Assembly (NCBI RefSeq): GCF_000430025.1
Contig: NZ_AUCZ01000011.1
Coordinates: 50,914 to 114,913, forward strand
Direction: 5' to 3'
DNA: 64,000 nucleotides
DNA from: Flavobacterium suncheonense GH29-5 = DSM 17707
GTDB taxonomy: Bacteria > Bacteroidota > Bacteroidia > Flavobacteriales > Flavobacteriaceae
Made by a program: the position numbers and the translations under genes. The notes beneath the pieces were generated by a model. It had not been told where the DNA came from, made no database searches, and saw nothing but the letters and a program-made list of their open reading frames with translations. Positions 1 through 7,055 of this stretch are shown one piece after another. Each line of letters starts with the position of its first letter. Position 1 is the first letter of the stretch.

Positions 1-78
1 TAAAGGGAAGTCAAATTTTGCCTGCTGCGCCTGAATACCAAAGGAAACAAAAAGCAGGGCGAATAACAATTTTTTCAT
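1..78 (-). CDS. Secreted protein, N-terminal fragment (gene runs off the left edge)
   Basis: Only the first 26 codons are in the window. They start at the ATG at 78-76 and read as a classical Sec signal peptide: a KK pair, a hydrophobic core, then an AQ-type cleavage site (IQAQ/Q). The product is therefore exported, but its function cannot be told from this fragment. It lies outside the integrated island, on the chromosomal side of the left attachment site. Too short for the usual ORF length cut-offs. Confidence 0.7.
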   Translation of the reverse strand, partial: MKKLLFALLFVSFGIQAQQAKFDFPL

Positions 79-88
79 TTTTTGGGTT

Positions 89-112
89 GGTTAATAGGTT
101 AATAGGTTAATA
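89..112. repeat. Three tandem copies of GGTTAATA
   Basis: The octamer GGTTAATA is repeated three times directly upstream of the partial secreted-protein gene. It lies in the 5' leader or promoter region and may reflect slippage. No function is apparent. Confidence 0.8.
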
Positions 113-142
113 GGATTACAATATTAGCATAATTTTTAAAAT

Positions 143-172
143 AAAAAAGCCTTTAAATTAAGTTTTAAAGGC
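143..172 (-). terminator. Rho-independent terminator, probably the original ssrA terminator
   Basis: A perfect 9-bp stem (GCCTTTAAA at 149-157 against TTTAAAGGC at 164-172) with a 6-nt loop is followed, on the minus strand, by a run of six T. It sits directly beyond the duplicated tmRNA 3' end at 176-201. This is where the ssrA terminator should be if the island separated it from its gene. The present ssrA copy has another terminator supplied from the island side (32855-32890). Confidence 0.75.
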
Positions 173-175
173 CTT

Positions 176-201
176 TAGTGGAGTCGGAGAGAATCGAACT
201 C
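176..201. other. Distal attachment site of the island (duplicated ssrA 3' end)
   Basis: These 26 bases are identical and in the same orientation to 32912-32937, the acceptor-stem and T-arm end of the tmRNA gene. No tmRNA body adjoins this copy: similarity stops after 201. This is the expected footprint of site-specific integration into ssrA. The strand-exchange point within the 26 bp cannot be told from one sequence. Confidence 0.93.
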
Positions 202-250
202 CTTGTAATTTTCCTGCTATTTAAAGGCTTCATTGAATTCTGAATTTTAA

Positions 251-301
251 GGTAACCGAATTTGTATCCTAAAATTCTATTCAAATTATTGTCAAATCGT
301 A
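251..301. repeat. Left subterminal motifs (candidate integrase arm sites)
   Basis: GGTAACCGAATTT (251-263) recurs exactly, inverted, at 32764-32776, with a variant GGTAACCGATTT at 32795-32806. CTATTCAAATTATT (277-290), followed by AAATCGTA (294-301), recurs inverted at 32821-32846. Motifs shared in mirror orientation just inside both ends fit arm-type binding sites of a tyrosine recombinase. Binding is an inference. Confidence 0.65.
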
Positions 302-366
302 TAGTGTAAATTTAGTCTTTTGATTACTTTTTTACAAATAATCGGTTCAAAAATTAAACAAGTTAT

Positions 367-567
367 TTACTTAATCATATTCTGAACTTCGGAGAGATTT
401 AATCCAGTACTTTCACAAAATTCTGTAATGCTTAAAAAGTGATTTTCGGGCTTATTTAGGTAGTTTTTTATTTTTTGATACAATCTTGTGCTTTGACGAT
501 AACTCTTGCCTGTAATACGCTGTATATCCTTTGTGTATATACAAATTCTATTTAACTCCTTACTCAT
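367..567 (-). CDS. Small hypothetical protein, HTH-like, at the island left end
   Basis: A 66-residue protein starting at the ATG 567-565 (an upstream TTG at 576 gives three extra residues and is less likely). It is basic and has two helix-rich blocks. The segment around residues 15-30 (ITGKSYRQSTRLYQKI) and the C-terminus (SITEFCESTGLNLSEV) look like helix-turn-helix units. Such small proteins occur near integrases of Bacteroidota elements, so an excisionase or regulator role is possible but unproven. A TATATTTG promoter element ends only 6 bases before the ATG, implying an almost leaderless message. Confidence 0.6.
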   Translation of the reverse strand: MSKELNRICIYTKDIQRITGKSYRQSTRLYQKIKNYLNKPENHFLSITEFCESTGLNLSEVQNMIK

Positions 568-573
568 ACAATA

Positions 574-581
574 CAAATATA
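574..581 (-). promoter_or_regulatory. TAnnTTTG-type -7 element of the small HTH-like gene
   Basis: TATATTTG on the minus strand matches the Bacteroidota -7 consensus exactly. It lies immediately upstream of the start codon at 567. No convincing TTG -33 partner was found at the usual spacing. Confidence 0.45.
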
Positions 582-841
582 TTTATACTTTATCTATGCC
601 TTTGATTGGCTTTTGATATACTTTTCGTTTGTATAAAATTATTTAAAAAATGGTTTCCTTTTTAAAGGTCAAATGGTTCTTATTTGTGACAAATTGTTTG
701 CAAATGGACACTCTGTATAGGTGCTCATAAGATTCAGTCTAAAATGTGTGCAAATTTGCTTCTGAATCAATCGGGAAATGTTGCAACGTGATGATGATTG
801 AAAGAGTGTGAATCTATTTTTTGAATTTAATTTTTGAAGTT

Positions 842-1600
842 ATGGCTAGACAGAAAGGCATAATTAAACTGAAAGGTACTATCGGAGATATTACCTTTTA
901 CAAGACACAGGACGGGCATTTGGCCCGTGAAAAAGGCGGTATTGATGCGAGTAGAATAGCGAGTGATCCCGCTTTCCAAAGAACACGTGAGAACGGTTCC
1001 GAATTTGGTAGAGCTGGTAAAGCCGGAAAGGTTTTAAGAACAGCTTTACGACCATTATTGTTAAATTCTGCGGACAGCAGAATGGTAAGCCGCCTTACTC
1101 AGACAATGGTAAAAGTTATCCAGGCGGATACGGTTTCGGAAAGAGGTTTGCGAAATGTAATCGATGGGGAGATTGAATTAACTTTAGGGTTTGAATTCAA
1201 TATTCGCGGTAAATTAGGAACGAGCTTGTTTGCTCCTTTTACTTCAACGATTGATCGTGTTGCGGGTACTTTGGTAGCCAATATCCCCTCTTTCATTCCG
1301 GCGAATATGATTGCAGCTCCTACCGGAACCACGCATTTTAAAGTTATTTCCGGCGGTGCGGAAATCGATTTTGAAAACGAAACGTATGTTGTGGAAACTT
1401 CCGAAACGGCAATCTTGCCTTGGGACACTACTGCAACCGCTGTAATTAACCTCAGCAATGCAGTTACGCCTAACTCTACGCATCCGCTTGTTTTGGCGTT
1501 GGGAATTGAGTTTTACCAACAGATTAACGGACAAATGTACCCGCTTAAAAATGGTGCTTTTAACCCGTTATCGATTGTGAGTGTGGACGGTGGTGTTTAA
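842..1600 (+). CDS. Conserved flavobacterial hypothetical protein
   Basis: The likely start is the ATG at 842 (protein begins MARQKGIIKL, 252 residues); the in-frame TTG at 821 would add seven unlikely residues. No signal peptide or membrane segment is seen. The N-terminal 60 residues are rich in basic residues and glycine; the rest alternates short beta-like stretches (residues 110-250), suggesting a beta-rich fold. I do not recognise a functional domain, though proteins beginning like this are familiar from Flavobacteriaceae. It is the first of three closely spaced plus-strand genes ending at a clear terminator (2011-2041), so 842-1972 is probably one transcript. Confidence 0.75.
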   Translation: MARQKGIIKLKGTIGDITFYKTQDGHLAREKGGIDASRIASDPAFQRTRENGSEFGRAGKAGKVLRTALRPLLLNSADSRMVSRLTQTMVKVIQADTVSERGLRNVIDGEIELTLGFEFNIRGKLGTSLFAPFTSTIDRVAGTLVANIPSFIPANMIAAPTGTTHFKVISGGAEIDFENETYVVETSETAILPWDTTATAVINLSNAVTPNSTHPLVLALGIEFYQQINGQMYPLKNGAFNPLSIVSVDGGV

Positions 1601-1626
1601 TTTTTAGCAAAGAGAGGAGGTTTAAT

Positions 1627-1809
1627 ATGAATGTAGTGGAAAGAGCGAAAGCACCAACTCCGAAGTTTTTTAAGGTCTTGAGAACCGTTGGTTTGGCTTT
1701 ATCAGCCGTTAGTCAGGTGACAGTGGATGAAGATGCCAAAATGGAAAAAGAGCTTGTAAAGCGCTTGCAGGAGGATAATAAAAATCTTCCCCGCGATGGC
1801 ATCAAATAA
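1627..1809 (+). CDS. Small hypothetical protein, possibly shortened by an internal deletion
   Basis: A 60-residue product with an AGAGAGGAGG-like purine-rich stretch 8-12 bases before the ATG. The first half (PTPKFFKVLRTVGLALSAVS) looks like the start of a membrane-anchored protein, but the hydrophobic segment breaks off and passes directly into a charged tail (VTVDEDAKMEKELVKRL). From memory, relatives carry a longer hydrophobic segment at this junction, so an in-frame deletion is possible; this is not verified. The end overlaps the next gene by 14 bases, which implies translational coupling. Confidence 0.6.
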   Translation: MNVVERAKAPTPKFFKVLRTVGLALSAVSQVTVDEDAKMEKELVKRLQEDNKNLPRDGIK

Positions 1810-1972
1810 TGTTATTCCGTTGGGAACTGCTGCCGGAACTTTTTTAAGCATCCTACCGAACATTACGTCCGAAGATATTATAAAAACCATTATCTTAGCG
1901 GTAGTCGGAGCGATTGTAAGTTTTTCGGTATCGATGCTTTTAAAAAAGTTCACAAAATCTAAAAATAAATAG
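1796..1972 (+). CDS. Small single-pass membrane protein
   Basis: A 58-residue ORF from ATG 1796 to TAG 1970-1972, below common length cut-offs. It begins MASNNVIPLGTAAG, has one strong transmembrane helix at about residues 28-47 (IIKTIILAVVGAIVSFSVSM) and a lysine-rich tail (LLKKFTKSKNK), so its C-terminus is probably cytoplasmic. It overlaps the preceding small gene by 14 bases and ends 38 bases before a terminator. Function unknown; holin-like or accessory membrane roles are speculation. Confidence 0.65.
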   Translation: MASNNVIPLGTAAGTFLSILPNITSEDIIKTIILAVVGAIVSFSVSMLLKKFTKSKNK

Positions 1973-2010
1973 TCCGGTTTTGATTGGTAACCTTTTCCGG
2001 ATTAAGTAAG

Positions 2011-2041
2011 AAAGCCTAGTCGCAAGACCAGGCTTTTTTTT
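2011..2041 (+). terminator. Rho-independent terminator of the three-gene unit
   Basis: An AAGCCTAGTC/GACCAGGCTT stem with one mismatch and a GCAA tetraloop is followed by eight T. It lies between the plus-strand unit ending at 1972 and the convergent minus-strand gene ending at 2040. Confidence 0.85.
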
Positions 2042-2471
2042 ATTTACGGGTGTACCTATGTAAAATAGAGCGTTTCAGGTCGTTTAACAGGTTAATGTTG
2101 GCGTAAAACTGTTCTTCTTTAAGCTGCAGCAAGCGGATTGCTTTTACTGCTTTTTCATGCGCTTCAAAATCCTGCATTAATTCCCTTGATTTACTGTTGA
2201 ATTCTTTCTTAAAATCATCCGAAGTAATAAACGGAACTACGGAACCTTTTAAGAATTGGTGCCAGAATTTGGACTGCCAAAGGCTGTAGGCTATCCAGTA
2301 GAAGTTTTCGCAGTCTTCAGAGGTGGCAAACTGGATTACAAAACTGTTTGCAAAAGCCGTTTTTTGCGGTTTTCCGCTGTTTAGACCTTTGTTTAATACG
2401 AAAAAATGCGGTTTAGCATAAACCGTTCCGGGTTTGTGTGTTTTCACAATGTAATTTGTCATGGCTTTCAT
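2040..2471 (-). CDS. DUF6943-like protein
   Basis: A 143-residue soluble protein without signal peptide. It has an N-terminal beta-rich part (YIVKTHKPGTVYAKPHFFVL), an aromatic middle (FYWIAYSLWQSKFWHQFLKG, about residues 58-77) and a helical C-terminus rich in Lys, Gln and Leu. I recognise it as the family usually listed as DUF6943, common in Flavobacteriia genomic islands; function unknown. The start at 2471 could also be the internal ATG three codons on (MTNY). It converges on the preceding unit across the terminator at 2011-2041. Confidence 0.65.
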   Translation of the reverse strand: MKAMTNYIVKTHKPGTVYAKPHFFVLNKGLNSGKPQKTAFANSFVIQFATSEDCENFYWIAYSLWQSKFWHQFLKGSVVPFITSDDFKKEFNSKSRELMQDFEAHEKAVKAIRLLQLKEEQFYANINLLNDLKRSILHRYTRK

Positions 2472-3060
2472 GTTTTAAAGGTTAACTCCGTTGTCGCTTT
2501 GCATAAAATTTTTTCAAAAGAAAAAACGGAAAAAAATAAAGCCATCATCTCTTTGGAGGGTTTCAGTAAAACCGGTTTTTTTCGAAAAATACTACCCGGA
2601 GGGTGGAGATTTTTTGAAAAACCCGAAGGGCTTGAATCGGTTTTTCTGATAACCCGGAAAAATAAATTTGCCTTCTTTTTTTCTGTTTTTTGTTTTTAAA
2701 GAATTGAACCTGATTTTGAAATCAGAAATAAAAAGGGATGATTGATGGTTTGGTCGTGATGAAAGGGTTTTGAATTTTTGGAATGTTTGAATTGGAAGTA
2801 CGTTCAGCTTAACGATTGGATGTTTCAAACAGTACGGAAATTTAAAACGCTTTCTTGGTGTTGATTTTTGGGGATGCCGGGAGGTGTTTTATAATGCTTA
2901 CTACTACCAACAACATACTGGCTATGAAAAACGTGAGGCATCTTCAAAAAACAATGCAAATACTGCGTAGTGCGGTGGCAGTAGCGGAAGCAAGGGTATG
3001 GTTGTAGCAGTTGTGAACTACCCAATTTGTGATTGCTTTGTGCCGGCTTGATGCGTTGAC

Positions 3061-3090
3061 TAGTGAAACGGGAAAAGTGAGAAGTAAATA
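3061..3090. repeat. Copy of the dispersed AGTGAGAAGT repeat
   Basis: This stretch contains the AGTGAGAAGT motif that also follows stop codons at 34800, 57263 and 59420 in the chromosome. Confidence 0.5.
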
Positions 3091-3487
3091 GTTGTTTGTT
3101 TTATGAAATGTTTTGCATTAAGACGGTAGCGAAGCAATGAAGAAAAAACGCCTGACAACTGCTATTACCATACTCTTGCGGGAAATTTTTGGCTTTGTGG
3201 GTGCTGCATACTTGAGTTTCTACGACAAGCTCAGAATGACAACAAATTATGTTATGAAAAGGAACAGCACGTACAAAGGCAATGCAAAGACTACCGCTTT
3301 AAACACAAAGTACTTAAAAACAGTGAAGACAATTATGTTTTGGTGGAGTGATGACACGATGTTTCTGTTGAAAAACTAAACGTGTTTAGGCGCGAGCGAA
3401 ATGCCGGTATTTTGGCGGCTGGGTGGTGCGATGGAAAGCTGCCAAAATGTTGGCGTTGAGTGAGGGCTCGCGCGCAATGGCCGAGGG

Positions 3488-3583
3488 GCTGTTTTACATA
3501 ATGGCATCTTATAGTTCTTGGCTTTCCAAAATGACAATAACTAGCTCTGACATGAACTATAAGATGCCATTATGTAACACAGC
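3488..3583. repeat. 30-bp inverted repeat around a 36-bp spacer
   Basis: Arms at 3488-3517 and 3554-3583 match at 29 of 30 positions. Each contains TTACATAATGGCATCTTATA or its complement. The spacer 3518-3553 shows no obvious gene. As RNA or extruded DNA this would make a very stable hairpin. Candidate roles are an oriT-like nicking region, a recombinase site or a strong bidirectional structure; none is shown. Confidence 0.85.
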
Positions 3584-3691
3584 TTTGGGGAAAAAATTAC
3601 TGGCACAAGTTGCCTGCATACGGGTTTTTGCTCCAAAAACTGTGACAGTAATTTTTTTAGTAGCGGAGGGAAGTGTGGGGAAATTATCAGT

Positions 3692-4243
3692 TTAGTTTTT
3701 TGATAAATCTAAATAATTGTCCAAAGGATTTTTATAATCATCCGTTCTCTGAATTTTTAAAGAGCATAAACTTAACTGTTCCTTGGCATATTGATTTTCC
3801 GGAAAGATTTTTAAAATTTCCTTGTAATTGGTAATGGCTTTATACCATAACTTATGCTGAACACAGGCTAACGCAAATAATTTTAATTTTAAAGTAAGTT
3901 GTTTTTTTTCAGAGTCATAATTAGAACCCAAGCGATACATCAATTTATCCTTACCGGTTTTAAGCACTGTATAGTTAGTGTCTAAATCAATTATTTTTGT
4001 ATAAATCTGAATGACTCTATTATAATTTTCATTGTTATCATTTTTATAACACAGAGTATGCTTTTTATAATATAAAAACCACTCTACATAAGCTTCATGG
4101 GCTTCCAGTGAGTTTGGTTTTAGAAAAATGGCTTTTAATAAATCAATTTCCGGATCGCCTTCTAAATAGCGCATTTTAAATTCTGCTACACTCATTAAAC
4201 GGCGATATTCCCATTCGTTTTTCTCAAGCAGTTCAATTTTCAT
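3692..4243 (-). CDS. Hypothetical helical-repeat (TPR-like) protein
   Basis: A 183-residue soluble protein. The C-terminal half has TPR-like spacing (LFALACVQHKLWYKAITNYKEILKIFPENQYAKEQL, about residues 126-160), and an earlier block (IFLKPNSLEAHEAYVEWFLYYKK) has the same amphipathic pattern. This suggests a small protein-protein interaction scaffold. No partner is evident; it lies alone between the repeat-rich gap and the AbiE-type pair, 211 bases after that pair's last codon. Confidence 0.6.
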   Translation of the reverse strand: MKIELLEKNEWEYRRLMSVAEFKMRYLEGDPEIDLLKAIFLKPNSLEAHEAYVEWFLYYKKHTLCYKNDNNENYNRVIQIYTKIIDLDTNYTVLKTGKDKLMYRLGSNYDSEKKQLTLKLKLFALACVQHKLWYKAITNYKEILKIFPENQYAKEQLSLCSLKIQRTDDYKNPLDNYLDLSKN

Positions 4244-4454
4244 AATATGAATATTTTATCCCTTAAATTTAGGAATAATATATCTTATCAGGGATAAAAA
4301 ACACTAAAATTATTAATAACGCAACGTAATTGACATCTCTTATATGACTAATTCCCAAACAAATCTTTAGCGAAATGAAGCAAACAAAGAAGCAGCTTTA
4401 GGAATACCTGGACTAAAGATGTTTTTTGTGCCGCTGAATGAGATAAGGATTTGT

Positions 4455-5219
4455 TTAAAGGTTAAATGCAACCCGCAACTGTTGGTATATTGCTTCTACA
4501 TTTACATTACCGGCTCCCATTTCTTTAAATATCAGCCTGTCCGGAAGATCTTCCTTAACTGCTTCGGCAAATTCAATAATATCTTTCTTTATACTGTCCG
4601 GCACCGTAAATTTATCTTCAGGTGTTAAGAATAACATTAATCGGAAGACATCCAGCTTGTGTTTTCGCAATTGTCTGTCATCTATTTTTTCACCGTTTTC
4701 TTTTCTTGTTTTATAATCCAGAAACGCTCTTGCTTTCAAGGCTATTAATGCTTCGGTATTTGCTAAATGAACGCCTTCTTCCAACTGACTGTTCCGGGTG
4801 GTGTAATTGTAATAGTCGTCATCCATGAGTATGGCTGATAAACTGGAAATTTCGGTATCTACCGGAACAGGTGTTAAATGAGTGCCTTCTTCTAAATCCA
4901 ACAGATCCGGAATGCGGGAGAATAATTCTATCTGGAAAGGATAGTCCTCTTGTTGCGGTTTCAGAAAGCGGTAATATTTCCGGCCTTCCTCACTTTTTTC
5001 TTTTACCTCGTAATTTCCGGATTTAATAAATTCCCAAAAGTGTTTTACAAATTCCGGACTGAGTGCTTCTATAACCAAAATAATGTCTATGTCTTTGGTT
5101 GCTCTTGGTGTAAAACCTTCCCGGTTAATAATGATATCGCAGGCGGTTCCACCGATGATTATATAATTGTTGCTGAATTCTTTGAAATGCTCTTTAAAAA
5201 TTCCCAATCCTCTTACCAT
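4455..5219 (-). CDS. AbiEii-like nucleotidyltransferase toxin
   Basis: A 254-residue protein with the polymerase-beta-type nucleotidyltransferase signature: GGTACDIII at about residues 23-31, then a KDIDII motif about 20 residues on (paired Asp at 42 and 44) and a possible third acid in QIELF near residue 98. This matches the type IV toxin family AbiEii, which inhibits growth by transferring nucleotides to tRNA or other targets and aborts phage infection in some hosts. Its start overlaps the end of the upstream winged-helix gene by 7 bases, the coupling expected for antitoxin then toxin. Target and activity in this host are inferred from family only. Confidence 0.8.
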   Translation of the reverse strand: MVRGLGIFKEHFKEFSNNYIIIGGTACDIIINREGFTPRATKDIDIILVIEALSPEFVKHFWEFIKSGNYEVKEKSEEGRKYYRFLKPQQEDYPFQIELFSRIPDLLDLEEGTHLTPVPVDTEISSLSAILMDDDYYNYTTRNSQLEEGVHLANTEALIALKARAFLDYKTRKENGEKIDDRQLRKHKLDVFRLMLFLTPEDKFTVPDSIKKDIIEFAEAVKEDLPDRLIFKEMGAGNVNVEAIYQQLRVAFNL

Positions 5220-6202
5220 ATGTATTTTTCTATTATCTGGTCTAACGCCATATCTATTCGTTCGTCTGCAAATTTATCTTTTAAACTTAAGTATAATGAT
5301 AACGGATCTACATTATTGTTCCTGGAAATACCGTCTGTGAGCAGTTTCGGATTGTATTTCCATACTTCTAACGCATAAAAACCATTTTCCTCGTTAAGGT
5401 TAAATAATTTATTGTTTTTCTCTAATTCGTAGAACTCATTTTTCTCAATGGCATAGTATTCCTTGCTACCCGGATTCATGTTAGTATACTCTTCTAATGC
5501 TGTTACATTACATTTGTAAAGACCTTCGGGTTTTTCATCCACATAAACCGTTTTAAGCACCGGATTTACCAAGCTGTTTTCTATCTCTTTCCACAATTTA
5601 GGAATATCTTTCTCTAATTCTATTCGTTTTTCCTTTGTACCCGTCACATTGGCAAATGCTACGTTTTTGAGGTTATTTACGGCTTTGGTTATGGCCATTT
5701 GGGAATATCCGGTTTTCTCGGCCAATTCTTTGAAAGTATAGTTACTGACAGCGTCTTCTTTATGCAGTATATGATACAACAGAATTAGCTGAGCAGAAGG
5801 CAGCAGACTAAACGATTTTTCAAAACTTTTAGCTTTTTTGAACTCTCTGATGTCTATGTACATTTCTGCCAGGTACATTTGTTTTCCGGGAACTATGAAA
5901 TTTATTCTTTGCTCTATAAGTCTTTTTCTTGTGACTGCGGAGATATCGTTCAGCACTACAATTATTTTTTTATCAAGTGCCTGTTGTATTGCAATAATTT
6001 GTTTTCTGAATTGAGCGGCTTCGAATGCATCTTCCTTATGCACCTCCATTAAAAGGTATTTATCTTCGAAATAATTGGTTTCGTAAAAATTGTATTTGTT
6101 GGCATATACAAACGGAAGCTTGCCTAAATCTTCTTTAGTTGCCGGTTTGCATTTGAGTTCAAAGCCCAATATTTCCTTGAAATAGTCTTCTACATTACGC
6201 AT
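5213..6202 (-). CDS. AbiEi-like winged-helix antitoxin/regulator
   Basis: A 329-residue protein with a central winged helix-turn-helix (residues about 150-190, with FKELAEKTGYSQMAITKAVN as helix-turn-helix). The N-terminal 120 residues may be a degenerate nuclease-like or ligand domain (KIIVVLNDISAVTRKRLI). It lies directly upstream of, and overlaps, the nucleotidyltransferase gene, as AbiEi antitoxins do. Its own start is buried in repeated AATAAACC half-sites, fitting autorepression known for AbiEi proteins. The exact family is less certain than the toxin's. Confidence 0.7.
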   Translation of the reverse strand: MRNVEDYFKEILGFELKCKPATKEDLGKLPFVYANKYNFYETNYFEDKYLLMEVHKEDAFEAAQFRKQIIAIQQALDKKIIVVLNDISAVTRKRLIEQRINFIVPGKQMYLAEMYIDIREFKKAKSFEKSFSLLPSAQLILLYHILHKEDAVSNYTFKELAEKTGYSQMAITKAVNNLKNVAFANVTGTKEKRIELEKDIPKLWKEIENSLVNPVLKTVYVDEKPEGLYKCNVTALEEYTNMNPGSKEYYAIEKNEFYELEKNNKLFNLNEENGFYALEVWKYNPKLLTDGISRNNNVDPLSLYLSLKDKFADERIDMALDQIIEKYIW

Positions 6203-6275
6203 AATAAACCTTTTTTACAATAATAAACCTGATTGGTTTATTGTGCAAATATAGGTTTATTATGCTAAATATCAA
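6203..6275 (-). promoter_or_regulatory. Promoter with four AATAAACC operator half-sites for the AbiE-like pair
   Basis: The octamer AATAAACC occurs at 6203-6210 and 6222-6229, and inverted (GGTTTATT) at 6235-6242 and 6254-6261. A consensus -7 element TATATTTG (minus strand, 6253-6246) lies between the two inverted copies, with TTG (6275-6273) 19 bases upstream as the -33 element. Binding would block the polymerase site, so autorepression by the winged-helix protein is the simplest reading. This promoter lies just after the last gene of the large operon and makes the pair independent of it. Confidence 0.8.
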
Positions 6276-6292
6276 TTAAATACAATTATTAT

Positions 6293-7051
6293 TTATACTA
6301 CTATACATTTAGTGTCATTATAATCCTGATTTTCACCGTATTTGATATACCCCAGCTGATTGGTATGCATAACCGTATTCCCGATTGAAAAATCCGGTAC
6401 ATTACTATGATGATGGCCAAAGATCCAATGGTTTATTTTGTGGTTTTCTATTAAACCCGACTGTTCAGAGGCAAAAGCGGCATTAATTTTACTATTGTTA
6501 TACTGTTGCGGATAATTTAAAAAGGTAGGGACGTGGTGGGATACCACAATGGATTGTTTATCTGTTTGCTGTTTAAGCTCCTTTTCTAAAAACGACACAC
6601 TTTCCTGATGCAGTTTGTTATAATCGTCTGCCAGTAATAAAGAGCCATTGGGTTTGATTACTTTAAAATCGGACAAGGAATTTTGAATCAGCCATTGCTT
6701 ATCCGGCGGTATGGAGGACCATAAGGTTGAAAACAGCAGTTTTACGTTTTCGGTTTCTTTGACAATGTTATTCACCAAAAAAACATTCTCACGAATTTTG
6801 ATATCGATAGTTCCAAATTTATCAGAACTTTCATAGTAGTAATATTCATGGTTCCCGGGAATCCAGTATGTTATTTTGAAGTGATCAGAAACAAAATCGA
6901 AAAAATCCTGATGTTTGTACATTACTGCAAAAGGGACAATATCTCCGGCCAGAATAAGAATGTCACCTACCGGTGGAATCGGATTTTCCAATATGTACTT
7001 TTTGTTTTCCGGAAATTCGAGGTGTAAATCGGAGCAGTATTGGAGTTTCAT
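6293..7051 (-). CDS. Calcineurin-like metallophosphoesterase
   Basis: A 252-residue protein with the five metallophosphoesterase motifs in order: SDLHLEF (residues 7-13), AGDI (about 35), PGNHEYY (about 67), SHHVP (about 172) and FGHHHSN (about 218), giving the usual di-metal site. Members hydrolyse phosphomonoesters or phosphodiesters, including nucleic acids and cyclic nucleotides; the substrate cannot be read here. It is the last gene of the ten-gene block, starting 4 bases after the DUF2779 nuclease gene. A nuclease or signal-degrading role in the defence system is inferred from that coupling. Confidence 0.85.
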   Translation of the reverse strand: MKLQYCSDLHLEFPENKKYILENPIPPVGDILILAGDIVPFAVMYKHQDFFDFVSDHFKITYWIPGNHEYYYYESSDKFGTIDIKIRENVFLVNNIVKETENVKLLFSTLWSSIPPDKQWLIQNSLSDFKVIKPNGSLLLADDYNKLHQESVSFLEKELKQQTDKQSIVVSHHVPTFLNYPQQYNNSKINAAFASEQSGLIENHKINHWIFGHHHSNVPDFSIGNTVMHTNQLGYIKYGENQDYNDTKCIVV

Positions 7052-7055
7052 TTTC

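Larger units (their letters stand above)
2472..3691. other. 1.2-kb gap without a convincing gene, rich in inverted repeats
   Basis: Short ORFs here look accidental: low-complexity products, no family resemblance, ORFs on both strands over the same repeats. Visible structure includes a 30-bp inverted repeat (3488-3583), a second imperfect inverted pair (around 3398-3420 and 3438-3460, flanked by GCGCGAG/CTCGCGC), a REP-like CTTGAGTTTCTACGACAAGCTC hairpin near 3212-3232 and a host-type GTGAGAAGT repeat near 3076. G-rich patches set it apart from its AT-rich neighbours. It could be a former mobilisation region or oriT, or decayed genes; nothing decides between these. Confidence 0.5.

Noticed and set aside
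176..201. Functional second tmRNA or tRNA gene
   Set aside because: Only the last 26 bases match; bases beyond 201 do not form an acceptor stem, so it is an attachment duplicate.
2825..3025. 66-codon minus-strand ORF
   Set aside because: Composition is unlike real proteins of this genome (Cys, His and Tyr rich) and no start context is visible.
3137..3379. 80-codon plus-strand ORF in the repeat-rich gap
   Set aside because: The product is low in recognisable structure and reads through a REP-like hairpin (LSFYDKLRM). No ribosome-binding context or family resemblance; treated as chance.
3423..3695. 90-codon plus-strand ORF across the 30-bp inverted repeat
   Set aside because: It spans both arms of the inverted repeat and its protein contains the translated arms; more likely structured DNA than a gene.
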